From assembly GCF_030272615.1 (NCBI RefSeq), contig NC_081410.1, forward strand, positions 221,949,415 to 222,013,414: a DNA stretch of 64,000 nucleotides. The letters are read 5' to 3'. The translations under genes were made by a program, and so were the position numbers. Of this stretch, positions 10,917-22,510 are shown piece after piece; within the stretch, counting starts at the first letter, position 1; each line of letters opens with the position of its first letter. This DNA comes from Cryptomeria japonica. Lineage: Eukaryota > Streptophyta > Pinopsida > Cupressales > Cupressaceae. The notes beneath the pieces are model-generated. The model had not been told where the DNA came from. It ran no database searches and worked only from the letters and a program-made list of their open reading frames with translations.

Positions 10917-13900
10917 ATGAAGTGTTACCATTGCAATCAGCTTGTTCATCCAGCATATAGGTGTCCAGAGAAGGGATCGTCATCACAAAGTAGTGAAAGG
11001 AGGCTAAACTACCTTCAAGAAGAGACTTCAAGAAGCAAGACTTCAGAGGTTGCCTTAGAATCAGAGATAGGTGACAACTTGATGATAAGAAGAACTTTGA
11101 TAAAAGAACCTGTCAGAGAAGAGCCTAGCCAAAGGAGATCATTATTTAGGATCAAATGCAAGATTATGGACAAATTTTGCAAAGTGATCATTGATTTAGG
11201 GTCAACAAACAATATTGTGTCAGAAGAGGCAGTGAGTAAGCTTAAGTTACAAAGGATACCTCAGCTTAAGTTACAAAGGATACCTCACAACAACCCACAT
11301 AGGGTCACTTGGTTGAACAAAGGCCAACATTTCCTAGTCAATGAGCAAGCATGGGTGGATTTCACCATTGGGAGGTATAAGGACAAAGTGTTGTTTGATG
11401 TCCTACCCATGGATGCATGCCATCTTCTATTGGGAAGACCATGGCAATTTGATAGACAAGCTATTCATTATGGAGCCAAGAATGCATATTCATTCAAGAA
11501 AGATGGAGTCACATTCAAGATCCAATCTATCCCTGAGGAAGTTGAAAAAAGAGCAGCAGGTCCTAATGTCCATTTGGTGAGTGAAAAAAAATTCTTGAAG
11601 ACACTTGAGGAAGGTGAAGATATAGGGTTTGCATTATTAATAAAGCCTAAAGAGGAAGACAAGAAAGAGCACCCAGATTTACCAATAGAGGTTCAAGACC
11701 TATTGAAGAAGTTCAAAGTAATAGTGAGTGATGGACAACCAACCACCTTACCTCCTAAAAGAGCCATAAGCCATCAAATAGACTTTATTCCTGGAGCATC
11801 CTTACCTAACAAGGAATCTTACAAAATGACTCCCCAACAAAATGTTGATATTTCTAAACAAATCCAAGATCTTTTAGATCAAGGCCTAATTAGAAAAATT
11901 ATTAGCCCTTGTACTGTACCTACCGTTTTAGCCCCAAAGAAAGGTGGTACTTGGAGATTGTGTACTGACTCTAGGGCTATAAATAGGATGACCATTAGAT
12001 ATAGGTTTCCAATTCCTACAATAGAAGACCTAATGGATTGTTTAGGGGAAGCCAAATACTTTACCAAGATTGACCTTAAAAGTGGATACCACCAAATTAG
12101 GATTAAGGAGGGTGATGAATGGAAAACAACATTCAAGACAATAGAGGGTCTTTATGAATGGCTTGTAGTGCCATTTGGCTTATCTAATTCTCCAAGCACC
12201 TTCATAAGAATCATGAATTAGCTGATGAAGGACTTTATAGGTAAATTTGTGGTGGTATATTTAGATGATATTCTCATTTTCAGTAAGGATAGGGTAGATC
12301 ATGTTAATCATTTGCAAATTGTGCTACAAAGATTGTATGAAGAGAAGCTAACCATGAACTTGGACAAGTGTGAATTTGTTAATCAGGAGTTTGTTTATCT
12401 TGGGTTTGTGTTGTCACAAGGAAAACTCAAGATGGGTCCTAGAAAGGTTGAAGGCATAGTGAATTGGCCTACTCCTAAGTCAGAAATAGAGGTGAGAAGC
12501 TTCCATGGACTAGCTCAGTATTATAGGAAGTTCATTAGGCAATTCAGTGCTATATGTGAACCAATGCTAGACACTATTAGAGGTGGAATTAAGGAAAATT
12601 TTTAGTGGAATGAACAAGCAAATAGAGGTTTTGAAACCTTGAAAGAGGAGATAGCTACTCAACCGGTGTTGGTGTTGCCTAGTTTTGAGAAACTCTTCAC
12701 AGTGGAATGTGATGCAAGAAATGCTGCAGTAGGTGTTGTCCTAAGCCAAGAAGAAAGACTAGTAGCTTTCCATAGTGAGAAGCTAAGTGATGAAAAGAGG
12801 AAATACTCCTCATATGACCTAGAATTATATTCTTTAGTGCAGGCTTTAAGGAAGTGGAGACACTATCTCCTTCCTAAGGAATTTTTAGTCTACACAGACA
12901 ATCAAGCTTTAAGCTTTCTAAACTCACAAGACAAACTCAATAAAAAACACATGAAGTGGGTAGATTATATGAAAGCCTACACATTCACAATAAAGCACAG
13001 AAAAGGTCAATTAAACTGGGTTGTTGATGCATTGCGCATAAGACTTTTGACAGTCCAAGAAATTCAGTTAAGAAGCATAGGTGTTGACAGTTTTAGAGAC
13101 CTATACCCGGATGATGAAGACTTCTCAAATGCCTATACGGTATGCAAAGAGTATCAAAATCATTTTCATAGTGAGTATTCAGATTTTACCTTGCAAGATG
13201 CGTTATTGTTTAGAGGATGACAACTTTGTGTGCCTAGAGGGTCAATGAGAGAAAATCTCATACAAGAGAAGCATAATGGTAGTCTTAGAGGTTATTTTGG
13301 ATTCAACAAGACTCAAGAGTTGGTTTAGAGGTATTACTATTGGCGTAGGATGAATCAAGATGTTAGGAAGTATGTGGAAACTTGCATTGTTTATCAAAAG
13401 GCTAAGGGCACTTCTTCAAATGCCAGTTTACACCAACCTCTTCCCATACCAAATAGACCTTGGGAGTGAATTAGTATGGATTTTGTAGTAGGTTTACCAA
13501 GGACAAAGTGGGGATTTGACAACATTTATGTAGTGGATAGGTTTAGTAAGATGACCCACTTTGTACCTTGCAAGACTACTCATGATGCATGTCATATAGC
13601 TCATTTGTTCTTCAAGGTTGTGATAAGGATACATGGTCTACCCATGAGCATTGTTTCAAATAGGGTCTCAAAGTTCATGAGTCACTTTTGGAAGACACTT
13701 TGGCAAAATCTTGGCACCAACCTATCTTTTGGATAAGCCTGCCATCCACAAACAAATGGGTAGGCCAAAGTGGTTAATATGAGCTTAGGAAACTTATTAA
13801 GGTGCCTTACCAGGGACACAATAAATAGAACCACTGGAAAGAGTCCTTTTGAGGTGGCCTATAGTCTTCACCCAAGGGGTATATTGGAGTTAAGGGATTT

Positions 13901-14438
13901 AGGGAATGCAACAACAAGAAGTGGATATGTTGAAGATTTTTCTCTGTCAATGAAAGCGATACATGAATCAGTCAAGCAAGTATTGAAGGAGAACACAAGT
14001 AAGATCAAGCAAAAGGTTGATGAGAGAAGGAAGAACCTACAATTCCAAGTAGGTGATCTTTTCATGGTGCATTTAAACAAAGCAAGGCTACATCAAGGAG
14101 TACCTAATAAGTTGTAGATGAGAAGGTTGGGTCCATGTGCCATCCTAGCCAAGTATGGGGAAAATGCATACAAGGTGGACCTACCTAGTGAAATAGGATT
14201 GCCACCGGTTTTCAACATAGAAGACTTAATTGCTTACAAAGGTCCAATTCAAGGTTCAGATTGCAGTCACTCAGAGGTATCAGATGATGTAAATAACCTT
14301 CAAATACCAACAAAACCAAGTCTAAAGGATGAAAAGGCATTGAGCTCAAGGATTGCTAAGAAGAAAAGACACAAAATCTATTGGGATCACCTCATCAAGT
14401 GGCTACATGGGTGTTGGAGACAGAGTTTAAGAAGTTAG
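10917..14438 (+). pseudogene. Gypsy pol pseudogene (knuckle-PR-RT-RNaseH-IN)
   Basis: A single uninterrupted frame of about 1170 codons carries, in order: a zinc knuckle CYHCNQLVHPAYRC (the usual Gly replaced by Val), an aspartic protease with IDLGSTNN and LLGRPW, RT with [16 protein letters not shown] and catalytic YLDDIL at 12258-12269, RNase H (VECDARN, YTDNQAL), and integrase ([10 protein letters not shown]; the usual catalytic Glu reads Lys in AKVVNM). Eight nonsense codons interrupt it, at 12219, 12603, 13218, about 13327, about 13467, 13734, about 13761 and 14115, but no frameshift is seen. A 24 bp tandem duplication at about 11239-11286 repeats KLQRIPQL in the protease region. Confidence 0.88.
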
Positions 14439-14473
14439 GCATTGATCAGAATTTGATCCCAAAAGAGGTGACT
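14320..14473 (+). pseudogene. Chromodomain remnant of gypsy pol
   Basis: The end of pol reads KKKRHKIYWDHLIKW in the main frame. After a small indel near 14400 it continues in another frame as ATWVLETEFKKLGI and stops at about 14473. Together they match the two halves of a chromodomain, which guides chromoviruses to heterochromatin marks. The break means no functional chromodomain is encoded. Confidence 0.7.
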
Positions 14474-14496
14474 TAGTTGTCTTTTGTTTGGGAGAA

Positions 14497-16133
14497 TGGT
14501 GTAGGAGCACCTAGGACTTAGGCTCATAGTCCTTCCATAATTTTGGCTTGTACTGACCTTAGCCAAGTCAAGTTTCTAATAAGGACTCCAGGAGGGTCCA
14601 AGGTGTGTGTGTCATGTTTGATTTGAGTTAAATCTAGGTCTAATTGAGTTGGTTTTCTTTCTAGGTTTGCACTTTGTGAATAGGTAATAGTTTGAGTAGT
14701 TGAAATGGCCTTCTTCATGGTCAAAAGAGGTATGACTTGGTATGATAATTAGAGAGGTTTAGAATACTCTTAGGAATGTTTAAAAATCCATGAGTAATGA
14801 CTTGAAATAGGTTGCTTAGGTTGGAAATACAAAATGTGGAAAGTTGTAAAAGTTGTCATGACAACTTTGGTCCTAAAGAGCATAGCGGTGGAGTTAGGGA
14901 TAGAACAATGCCCTAGGGTGCCTCCACATGTGGGGAAGACTATTTAAACCTCCTCTTGCATGCTTAACAAGGTTGGAAGTTTGATTTTGTATGATTGGCA
15001 ATCTAAAACTACTCATTTTCGAACTGTTATCACTATTTTGGTCTTCTTTTGTATGAAATGTGAACACTAATAGATTGAATCCATTGATCCAATTTTGGAT
15101 TGTATTTATTTGGTGTGTTCTAGTACTGGTTGGTTCATTTCATTATTTGTAGATAGGGTGTGTTAGTACTTTCATTGTTTTGTTTCCAAACAACCAGTTT
15201 TGGCTTGTAAATAGTAAATTTTGTATAAAATGGTTGCCCCATAAAAACCCTCTATGCTACCTTCATGGCCTATTGGGAAATGGAAGGAAACCCTATGTAT
15301 AGTGTAAATATATAGGGAGGAGTTTTGGAAGTGGAGTTCATCATGGTTACCACCTTGTTCTAGGCGAGTCCAGGAGCAACCCGACTAGAGAAGATAGGGT
15401 GAAAAGTGAATACATTGTGTAGAGGTGAACACAAAACCTTAGAAAAATAATTTGGAGAGGTTCATGAGGTCCATACAGAGTTGCAAAAACAAGGATAATC
15501 CTTGAAAATACCTTTAGATGCCCATTCCACAAAATTGAACAGTCACTGCCGCTTAAGAGCTTAGAAACCCTATCAAACCCTCATTTTTGGGTTAGGGTAT
15601 TGTACGGAAAGTTGGGAAGCCAAAACCACCAAAATCGCTTGGGGATAGGTGAATTATTGAAGAAAAGTAAAACTCTTTGCAAGGTCTTTTGGAACATAGA
15701 ACCAAAAACCCTCAAAAACTGGATTTAGGAGGCCGATTTGGGGCTCATCCTTGTAGCCCTATTTCTAGGCAATTTCATGAAATCGGTAAGGGAGATGAAG
15801 ATTGAATAACCTCAAATGGAACTAGTTGGATTGATTCCATGGTAAAAACCACCTCTACACCTCTGCAATAACTCACAACAACATGGGGGTGAAAAGTGAG
15901 AAATTGACAAGTTGTTGTCAAGATAGCAAGATTGAGCATATGGGAAACATATTGAAATGGTAGGGTTCTTAGTCAAACACTAGTTGCAAACACCTTGAGA
16001 TTGGTATGGAGAAATTCCTAGCAGAGAATGGAAAGGACTTGGAGGTCTTGGAGCATAGCTAGACCTAGTGAGGTTGGTGGAATTGAGAAACACCAACTAG
16101 GTGAAGTGTGAGCAAGCTAGGTAAACCCTATCA
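14497..16133 (+). repeat. 3' LTR of the nested chromovirus
   Basis: It starts TGGTGTAGGAGC after the purine tract GTTTGGGAGAA and ends CCCTATCA, 1637 bp. It is the partner of 8218-9853. Confidence 0.92.
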
Positions 16134-16138
16134 CTACT
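16134..16138. repeat. Target-site duplication CTACT (right)
   Basis: Partner of 8213-8217. Copia RNase H coding sequence resumes here on the minus strand. Confidence 0.9.
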
Positions 16139-19100
16139 CCATGAAACAAGTCTTCCTCCAAGAAATAATGCTCCACCGGTTGTGCTTTTCCTGTCATCAA
16201 CATTTCCTACCCAATCTGCATCTATATACACCTTCAAGTCAAAGTTTCCCAACATTACCTTTCAAATATCTAAAAATCCTCTTGGTTGCTATCAAATGTG
16301 TTTCCTTAGGATTCTTCTAGAATCTAGCAACTAGGCCAACTGCATGAGCTATATTCGGTCTGCTATGAACAATATAGTGCAATTTTCCAATCATTGACCT
16401 ATATTCCTTCTCATCAATAGATGTGGATTCATCTTCCTTAGAAAACTTACAACCTGTAACCATTGGTGTCCCAAATGGTTTACAGTCACTCATACCAAAT
16501 ATCTTCAAGACCTCTTTCACATACTTAGACTGTGTGATGAAAATACCATTCTTCATTTGTTGTATTTGCAAGCCTATGAAATTTTTTATTTCACCCACTA
16601 GAGACATTTCAAAGTCATTTTTCATTTCATCTGTAAAATCATCGATCATGTCATCATTACCTCCAAATATGATATAATCTACAAATACTTCTCTAGCCAT
16701 TATTTTATCTCCTTCAAATTTGAGATATATGTTTCTATCTTCATTGGTTCTCAAAAAACCTATCTTCATCAGATATGTATGAATCCTTTCATACCATGCT
16801 CTTAGTGCCTGCTTTAATCCATATAAAGCCTTATGCAATATCCATACCATTTCTTTCTCATCAGTCAAAGCATAACCATCTTGCTGCTTAATGTATACTT
16901 ATTCTTCTAGTATCTCATTCAAAAATGTTGACTTAACATCCATCTTATATACCTTGAATTTCTTATGTGCTGCAAATACAAGTAAAGTTCTAACACCTTT
17001 CAGTCTTGCCACTGGTGCAAAATTATCACCATAATATTCTCCTTCCTCTTGTGCATAACCTTTGCAAACCAACCTAGCTTTGTTGCCAACTACAACACCA
17101 TCTTCATTCAACTTGTTCCTGAATACCCACTTAGTACCTATCACATTTTTATTTACCGATTGGGGTACTAGGGTCCATGTGTTGTATTTCTCAATTTGAT
17201 CTAGTTCCTCCTCCATAGCTTTAACCCGATTATCATCACCAAATGCTTCCTTAGCAGTTCTTGGTTCAATAGTGGAGATCATGTAGGAATTCTCTCTGAT
17301 TCTTCTTCCAATTAGTACTCCAACATCCTTATCTCCAATAATCTGCTCAGGTTTGTGATTGAGTCTCACATATCTCAGGATAACATGATCATTATCTTCA
17401 GGTTCATCTTCTTCATTATCATCATCTTCTTCTAAATTTATTTGTTCCAGTTGAACTGGTACATCAGTATTTGCTTTACTAGTTTCAGGTTTCACAGTTT
17501 CTAGTTCCAAAAACAAAATGCAAGGATCTCCATCCTTTTTCTCCAAACTGGTTTCCTTTGAGACTTTAGGATATTCATCTACTTGAACACCAACACTCTC
17601 AATAATTTTGTGTCTGATTGTTAAAACACTTGTAGGACTTACTCTTGGTGGAATAGCCAAGAAATATAACTTCATCACTTTTAGCCTCAAATTTGCTAAC
17701 ATAATCACGTCTTATAATAAAACATTTGCTACCAAATATCTTTAAATAACTAACTTTAGGTGATCTTCTATACCAGTATTCATAAGGAGTCTTGCCCTTA
17801 CCTCTCTTTACCAGAATCTAGTTCATAGTGTAGACAATTGTGGTGACAACTTCCCTCCAAAAAGTTTTCTCTACACCTCCTTATATCAACATTGTCCTAG
17901 AAGCTTCAACAACTAATGGGTTGTTTCTCTCTATGATACCATTCTGTTGTGGTGTCCTCAACGCATAAAGCTGTCATTTGATACCATTTTCTTCACAATA
18001 TCTAATGAATTCCTCAGAAGTAAATTTACCACCTTGATCAGTCCCCAGACACTTTATCTTCTTACCACTCTCCTTCTCACATAAGGCCCTAGATGCCTTG
18101 AACTTACTAAAAGCTTCAATCCCACATCATCCTTGAGCAATCATCAGTGACAATCATAAAATATCTGTCACCTTGAATACTTTTTGTCCTTATTGGTCCA
18201 CAAAGATTTGTATGAACCAAATATAATAGATGTTCTGCTAAAAAAGATTTTCTCTTGAAAGTTGAGGATGTCATCTTTCCCAACTGGCATTGCTTACATA
18301 GAGCATTAACCGGTTTGTCCAACTGAGGCAAACCTCTCACTGTCTTGTACTTACTCACTTTAACAATATTATCAAAGTTTATATGACAAAATATCCTATG
18401 CCAAAGCCAACTATCATCTATCTTTTCAATTAAATAGTTCCTAACTTTAGGATTAAGGTGAAACAGGTTACCTTTAGTTTGCTTTCTAGTTGCAATCAAT
18501 TCACCTTTTCTCCCATATATTTTGCACATACCGTTCTTAAACTCTAATGGGTATCCTCTGTCATTGAGTTGTGCCACACTCAAAAGATTGTGCTTTAAAC
18601 CTTCAACCCAGTAGAAATCATCTGCACTTCTCTTTCCATTAAGAGAAATAGTTCCCTTACCTTTAACCATGCAGGGTGAGTCATTACCAAATCTTACAAC
18701 TTTTCCATCAAATTCCTTCAATAAAAGAAATTTTCTCTGGTCACCGGTCATGTGATGTGAACAACCACTATCAATGATCCAATCATTAGAGTTATCCATT
18801 GGAGATACTAACGCCTTCTAATTAGTTATCTCCTCTTTAATGGCTACAAACACAATATATTCATTAGCATCACCATCAGGTTCCTCATCAGTGATATCAC
18901 TATCAACAACAATAAGACAATCTCTTTTGCCTTTACCCTTATACTTCTTGAGTTTCTCTCATTTGTGCTCATTATCACCATTAGGACAGTTAGCAGTTAT
19001 GTGTCCAATCTTGTTGCATGCAAAACATTTCAAAGGTAATTTACCTCTATATTTACCAGTACCTCTGAGCAACCACTTAGCCAACAATGCTTCAAGCTCA

Positions 19101-19834
19101 ACTAAACTGTCTTCATCATCAGCTTCTCTGCTAGATCTAGATTCATAACTGAGATTGACATCTCTACTTTTCCTCATAGATGGCTTAGAAATAGAAGCTC
19201 TAAATGCAGACTCAAATTTTTTTACACTACCATCATAACCATTTAATTCAAAAGTAGTAAGCTTGCCAATGATGGAGTCAAGGGTTACCTTAGTTTTGTT
19301 AATAGACTTTAGCTCGTGAATGGCTATGACTCAGATACTGTAGACCAGTAGCAGGGTTCTCAGAACCTTATTGGTCATTGTGGCATCTTCCACTTTACCT
19401 CCTGTACTTTTAATTTCACTTACTATCTCTTTTATCCTTTGACCATACTCCTAGATATTCTCACCTTCAGCCATCTGCATGTCATCAAACTTTCCTCTTA
19501 GAATCTCTTCTTTAGCAATCTTAACATGTTCATCACCACTATAAATCTCTTCAAGTTTTTCCCATACATCTTATGCAGTCTCTAGACCATGAACATCTAC
19601 ATACTCTGCATCAGACAAAGGACTGATAATAGCCTCTAATGCTTGATTTTTTTCTTGTTGCTCTTTCTTCTGATCATTAGTCATAAACCCACTAGGTGAA
19701 ACATATTGAGTAACAACATGTTCCCAGTATCGATTTCCTAGACTCTTGATATAAATTTTTATTCTATCACTCCATATCCTATAGTACTCTCTATTAAACT
19801 TTGGACCTTCCTTCTTCATCATGATATGCAACAT
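16134..19834 (-). pseudogene. Copia gag-pol pseudogene (Gag, PR, IN, RT, RNase H start)
   Basis: Minus-strand translation from 19834 gives a copia Gag (WSDRIKIYIKSLG, LRGKFDDMQMAEGE), a zinc knuckle CFACNKIGHITANC, protease SGCSHHM, the pre-integrase block WLWHRIFCHINFDN, then integrase. A frameshift between about 18116 and 17708 changes frame within integrase. RT follows ([36 protein letters not shown]). The catalytic YVDD reads FVDY, so one aspartate is lost. RNase H begins ADWVGNVDDRKST and is cut at 16134. Stops occur at several places, for example 19571, 18959 and 16899. The frames at 16423-16677 and 18840-19148 on the plus strand are shadows. Confidence 0.87.
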
Positions 19835-19878
19835 CTTTACCTCAAACTGTTAGGCTTAGACCTTAGAGGACCTGATAA

Positions 19879-19891
19879 GCTCTGATACCAA
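19879..19891 (-). other. Copia primer binding site
   Basis: On the minus strand TTGGTATCAGAGC, adjacent to the LTR end, complementary to initiator methionine tRNA. Confidence 0.85.
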
Positions 19892-19892
19892 T

Positions 19893-21197
19893 TGATGATA
19901 TGATGAAAGAATAAGAATCTGGTCAACTACTGAGAGGGGGGGTGAATCAATAGATAGAAAAACTGATATTAATTTCATCGATCTCAAAATCAATCTCTAA
20001 AAGTAAACTTAGAACTATCAATACAATATTACTGTCAAGATAAAAACCCTCAAGATAAACCAATTGACTATTACAACAAACTAACAGTAAACAACTTCAA
20101 ACTCATAAACATCCAAATGCTTTTACTGACATAAGTTAAACTTCATTTCACAAAGCTTCCGGTTATCATGATTTATCAAAGTGGATTAACTAGTTAAGCA
20201 AATCAACCATAAGAACATAACCACAAAAACATTCACCACTTGACACAATATTTTTGATGTGGAAACCCAAATGGGAAAAGGTTTACCAGTTACAACAATA
20301 GATAAGGTTTACACCAGTTACCGGTTCACTCCACAAATTATTCCTACTAGTCACACTAACAATATTACAACAATATCAACAATATCATTACTGGTTAATT
20401 CCATTTCGACTGATAAAATGCCCCTGGCCCAACATAATATGACCCCTCATTTTGTGAGCTCCACCTAGGTTTTGGAAAGCTCCACTTCATCCAAGAGTCC
20501 AAAGCCATCAAATTTCCCCTCCCCGACCTTTAGGTTGGAAATAATAATGGTCGTGGAGGAGGCCAGCAGCATGAAAGAGGAGGAGGAATCCAACTTGGCT
20601 AAGCTGGAGAAAAAAATGGTGGCCCTCTCTAACAATGTGCAGGTGATCACCAGCAAACTAGAGGTGGCAGAGTCTAAGATGCACAATGTTTCCAAATTTT
20701 CTTTGAATGTTATACGATGCTCAACTACTACTTTGTGCCTCATGTAGGAAAACACGACCAAATGGAAAGGCAAGGAGGACGAGGACTACAAAGCCCTGTT
20801 CAAATTCCTCACTAAGGAATGGGCTAGAAAGCTGCTCCCTAAGAAGAGCCATGGGAAAAATAAATAATCTTCTGCATGTGGAGAATTTAAGGTTTTTTGT
20901 TTATATCTAGTAGCCACTGGATGGATAGGGATAGTTTATGCTTTTGTTTATATTTCTCTGTTTATTTCCCTGCGTGGCAAATGGCTAAAACTCTGATTAG
21001 TAATACTTTATATCTGATAAACTCTCGTAGAATGATTTTTTTTTATAGAGGCAAAAGGCTGTTACTATGCTGATTATCTGCGGATAGTGGTTCTGCCACT
21101 AGCCTTCTAATTGTTCCTATGGGTCAACCCCCTTGTTTTTGGTTTCTTTTAATATCAAAAACATATCATTAATGCAATCTTCATGCAAATGCCAACA
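19893..21197 (-). repeat. Copia 5' LTR carrying a secondary insertion
   Basis: On the minus strand it starts TGTTGGCATTTGCATG at 21197 and ends CATCATATCATCA next to the primer site. The U5 end holds the run GAGAGGGGGGGTGAATCA (plus sense) seen in other copia LTRs here. Compared with 6487-7541 it lacks a block of roughly 0.8 kb after 20278 and has gained about 0.7 kb at 20410-21140. Confidence 0.78.
20410..21140 (+). other. Unrecognised insertion in the copia LTR with an ORF remnant
   Basis: Sequence absent from the related LTR near 7490. On the plus strand, from about 20472, it encodes a Lys/Glu-rich likely coiled coil (ASSMKEEEESNLAKLEKKM...). After a stop and frame change at about 20747 comes KWKGKEDEDYKALF and FLTKEWARKLLPKK, ending at about 20865. 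The 3' half is non-coding and T-rich. I do not recognise the family. It could be a LINE or other retroelement tail, but no poly-A or clear target duplication is visible. The minus frame at 20465-20773 is probably a shadow. Confidence 0.4.
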
Positions 21198-22510
21198 ATT
21201 AGACCTCTGAAGCGGCTCACATTCTTATGGTTCTTAGTAGAGACAAATTTTGCAATGGGGATTTTTTGTTGGGACTGGTGCTTGGCTTCCCTGAAGAAGT
21301 GAGTATTGAGGGTGGAGATAGTGGGGTCAAGCATCTAAGTATCCACTCTGAATTGCGTAGCTCAGCGTAGCCCCCCAAGTGAGATTCAACAACTATTGTC
21401 TTGGCCAACCTTAGGATTGTGCTTGAATGTGATTTTATTGCAAAATCAAACAAACATTATGTTTGTCATGTTTTCTAAGTGTGTACAAAACAAACAAGAA
21501 CATTTCACAATCAACGCCACATTTGAAATTGAAACACTTTATAAAAAACTTGGTCTAAACTTTCAAGTATCCATCCACATTGTAAAACGGAAACATTCCA
21601 AAACATTGTCATTGAAACATTGAACCTATGTTCCCAAAACAATCATTTAAAATCTTTTGAGATATCATTTTTTGAGTTATGATCTTTTAGGTCCTCACAT
21701 AGTCACATCAATCTAGCTTGTCATACCTTTTAGGTCCTTGCATAGTCTTCCCCTAGTTGAACCTTTCATCCTTGCATATCTCATTTAATTATACCTAGTA
21801 CTTTGCATAGCACCCTTAGATCAAACCTTTGCATACCACCATTAGGTAATACCCTTGCATAATTCCCTTAGATCATACCCATAATCTTTGCATAGTCTTC
21901 CATCATTCCTTTAGGACATAACCTTAAACCTTCATAGGTGCCTTAGGTCATTTCATCATTGGTCCTAGCATTTCATTATTACTTACATACCAAAATCCAA
22001 AAAACCCAAAAACATTGCTTGCACTTATGATTTCTCGTCTTAGGTCTGACATCAACTTTTGATCATAAATCACCCTTGTCACTTGAGGTGCATCTTCCTT
22101 GATTTAGGGAACCAATCAATATCTTTGAGTTGTTATTCCACTTGGAGTTCATCATCTCATATCATAGCATGCCCTCTCTTTGATCACTTATCCTTGTGTC
22201 TATCCATCATAGCACAAGTCAAACCTCACATTGCAAATATATCTAGACCTAGAGTATCCTTAGTCCTTGCATCAAACATCATTCATCCTCATATCCCATT
22301 TAAGGTTTAGTTGCACATAGATCATATTTTTTCGTCAACCCTTTAGTAGTCATATCACATAGATTGCATCTTTACATTGATCCTTAGTTGCATCCCAATC
22401 TCACTCATATCATATAGTTCCCCCTTTTGCACATTAGGGTTTGCATCATACCTTGAGTCTTATTCATCATCAAATACATAAACCTTAGGTAAATATCAAA
22501 ACAATCACTT
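21198..22510 (+). other. Non-coding leader with degenerate CTTGCATAG-type repeats
   Basis: No gene is supported. From about 21700 to 22300, short degenerate motifs recur every few tens of bases (TTAGGTCCTTGCATAGTC, CTTTGCATAGCACCCTTAGATC, CCCTTGCATAATTCCCTTAGATC). This resembles an untranslated leader upstream of the Tat gag. Frames at 21217-21453, 21396-21623 and 22059-22310 look like chance. Confidence 0.5.

Larger units (their letters stand above)
8218..16133 (+). mobile_element. Complete Ty3/gypsy chromovirus with both LTRs
   Basis: The element has two LTRs (8218-9853 and 14497-16133), a tRNA-iMet type primer site right after the first, gag and pol in plus orientation, a purine-rich GTTTGGGAGAA before the second LTR, and CTACT duplications on both sides. 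It sits inside the RNase H of a minus-strand copia element. The total is 7916 bp. Coding capacity is broken by nonsense codons and frame changes in gag and chromodomain, so it is not autonomous now. Confidence 0.93.
6487..21197 (-). mobile_element. Ty1/copia element, minus strand, interrupted by a gypsy insertion
   Basis: On the minus strand this reads 5' LTR (19893-21197), primer site, Gag, protease, integrase, RT and RNase H, polypurine tract, and 3' LTR (6487-7541, truncated). The RNase H is split: its upstream part ends at 16139 and its downstream part resumes at 8217, and between them sits a complete gypsy element with CTACT target duplications. Order IN before RT marks Ty1/copia. The left LTR is cut by the chromovirus at 6486. 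The right flank is the leader of a Tat-type element, so this copia probably landed in that element. Confidence 0.85.
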
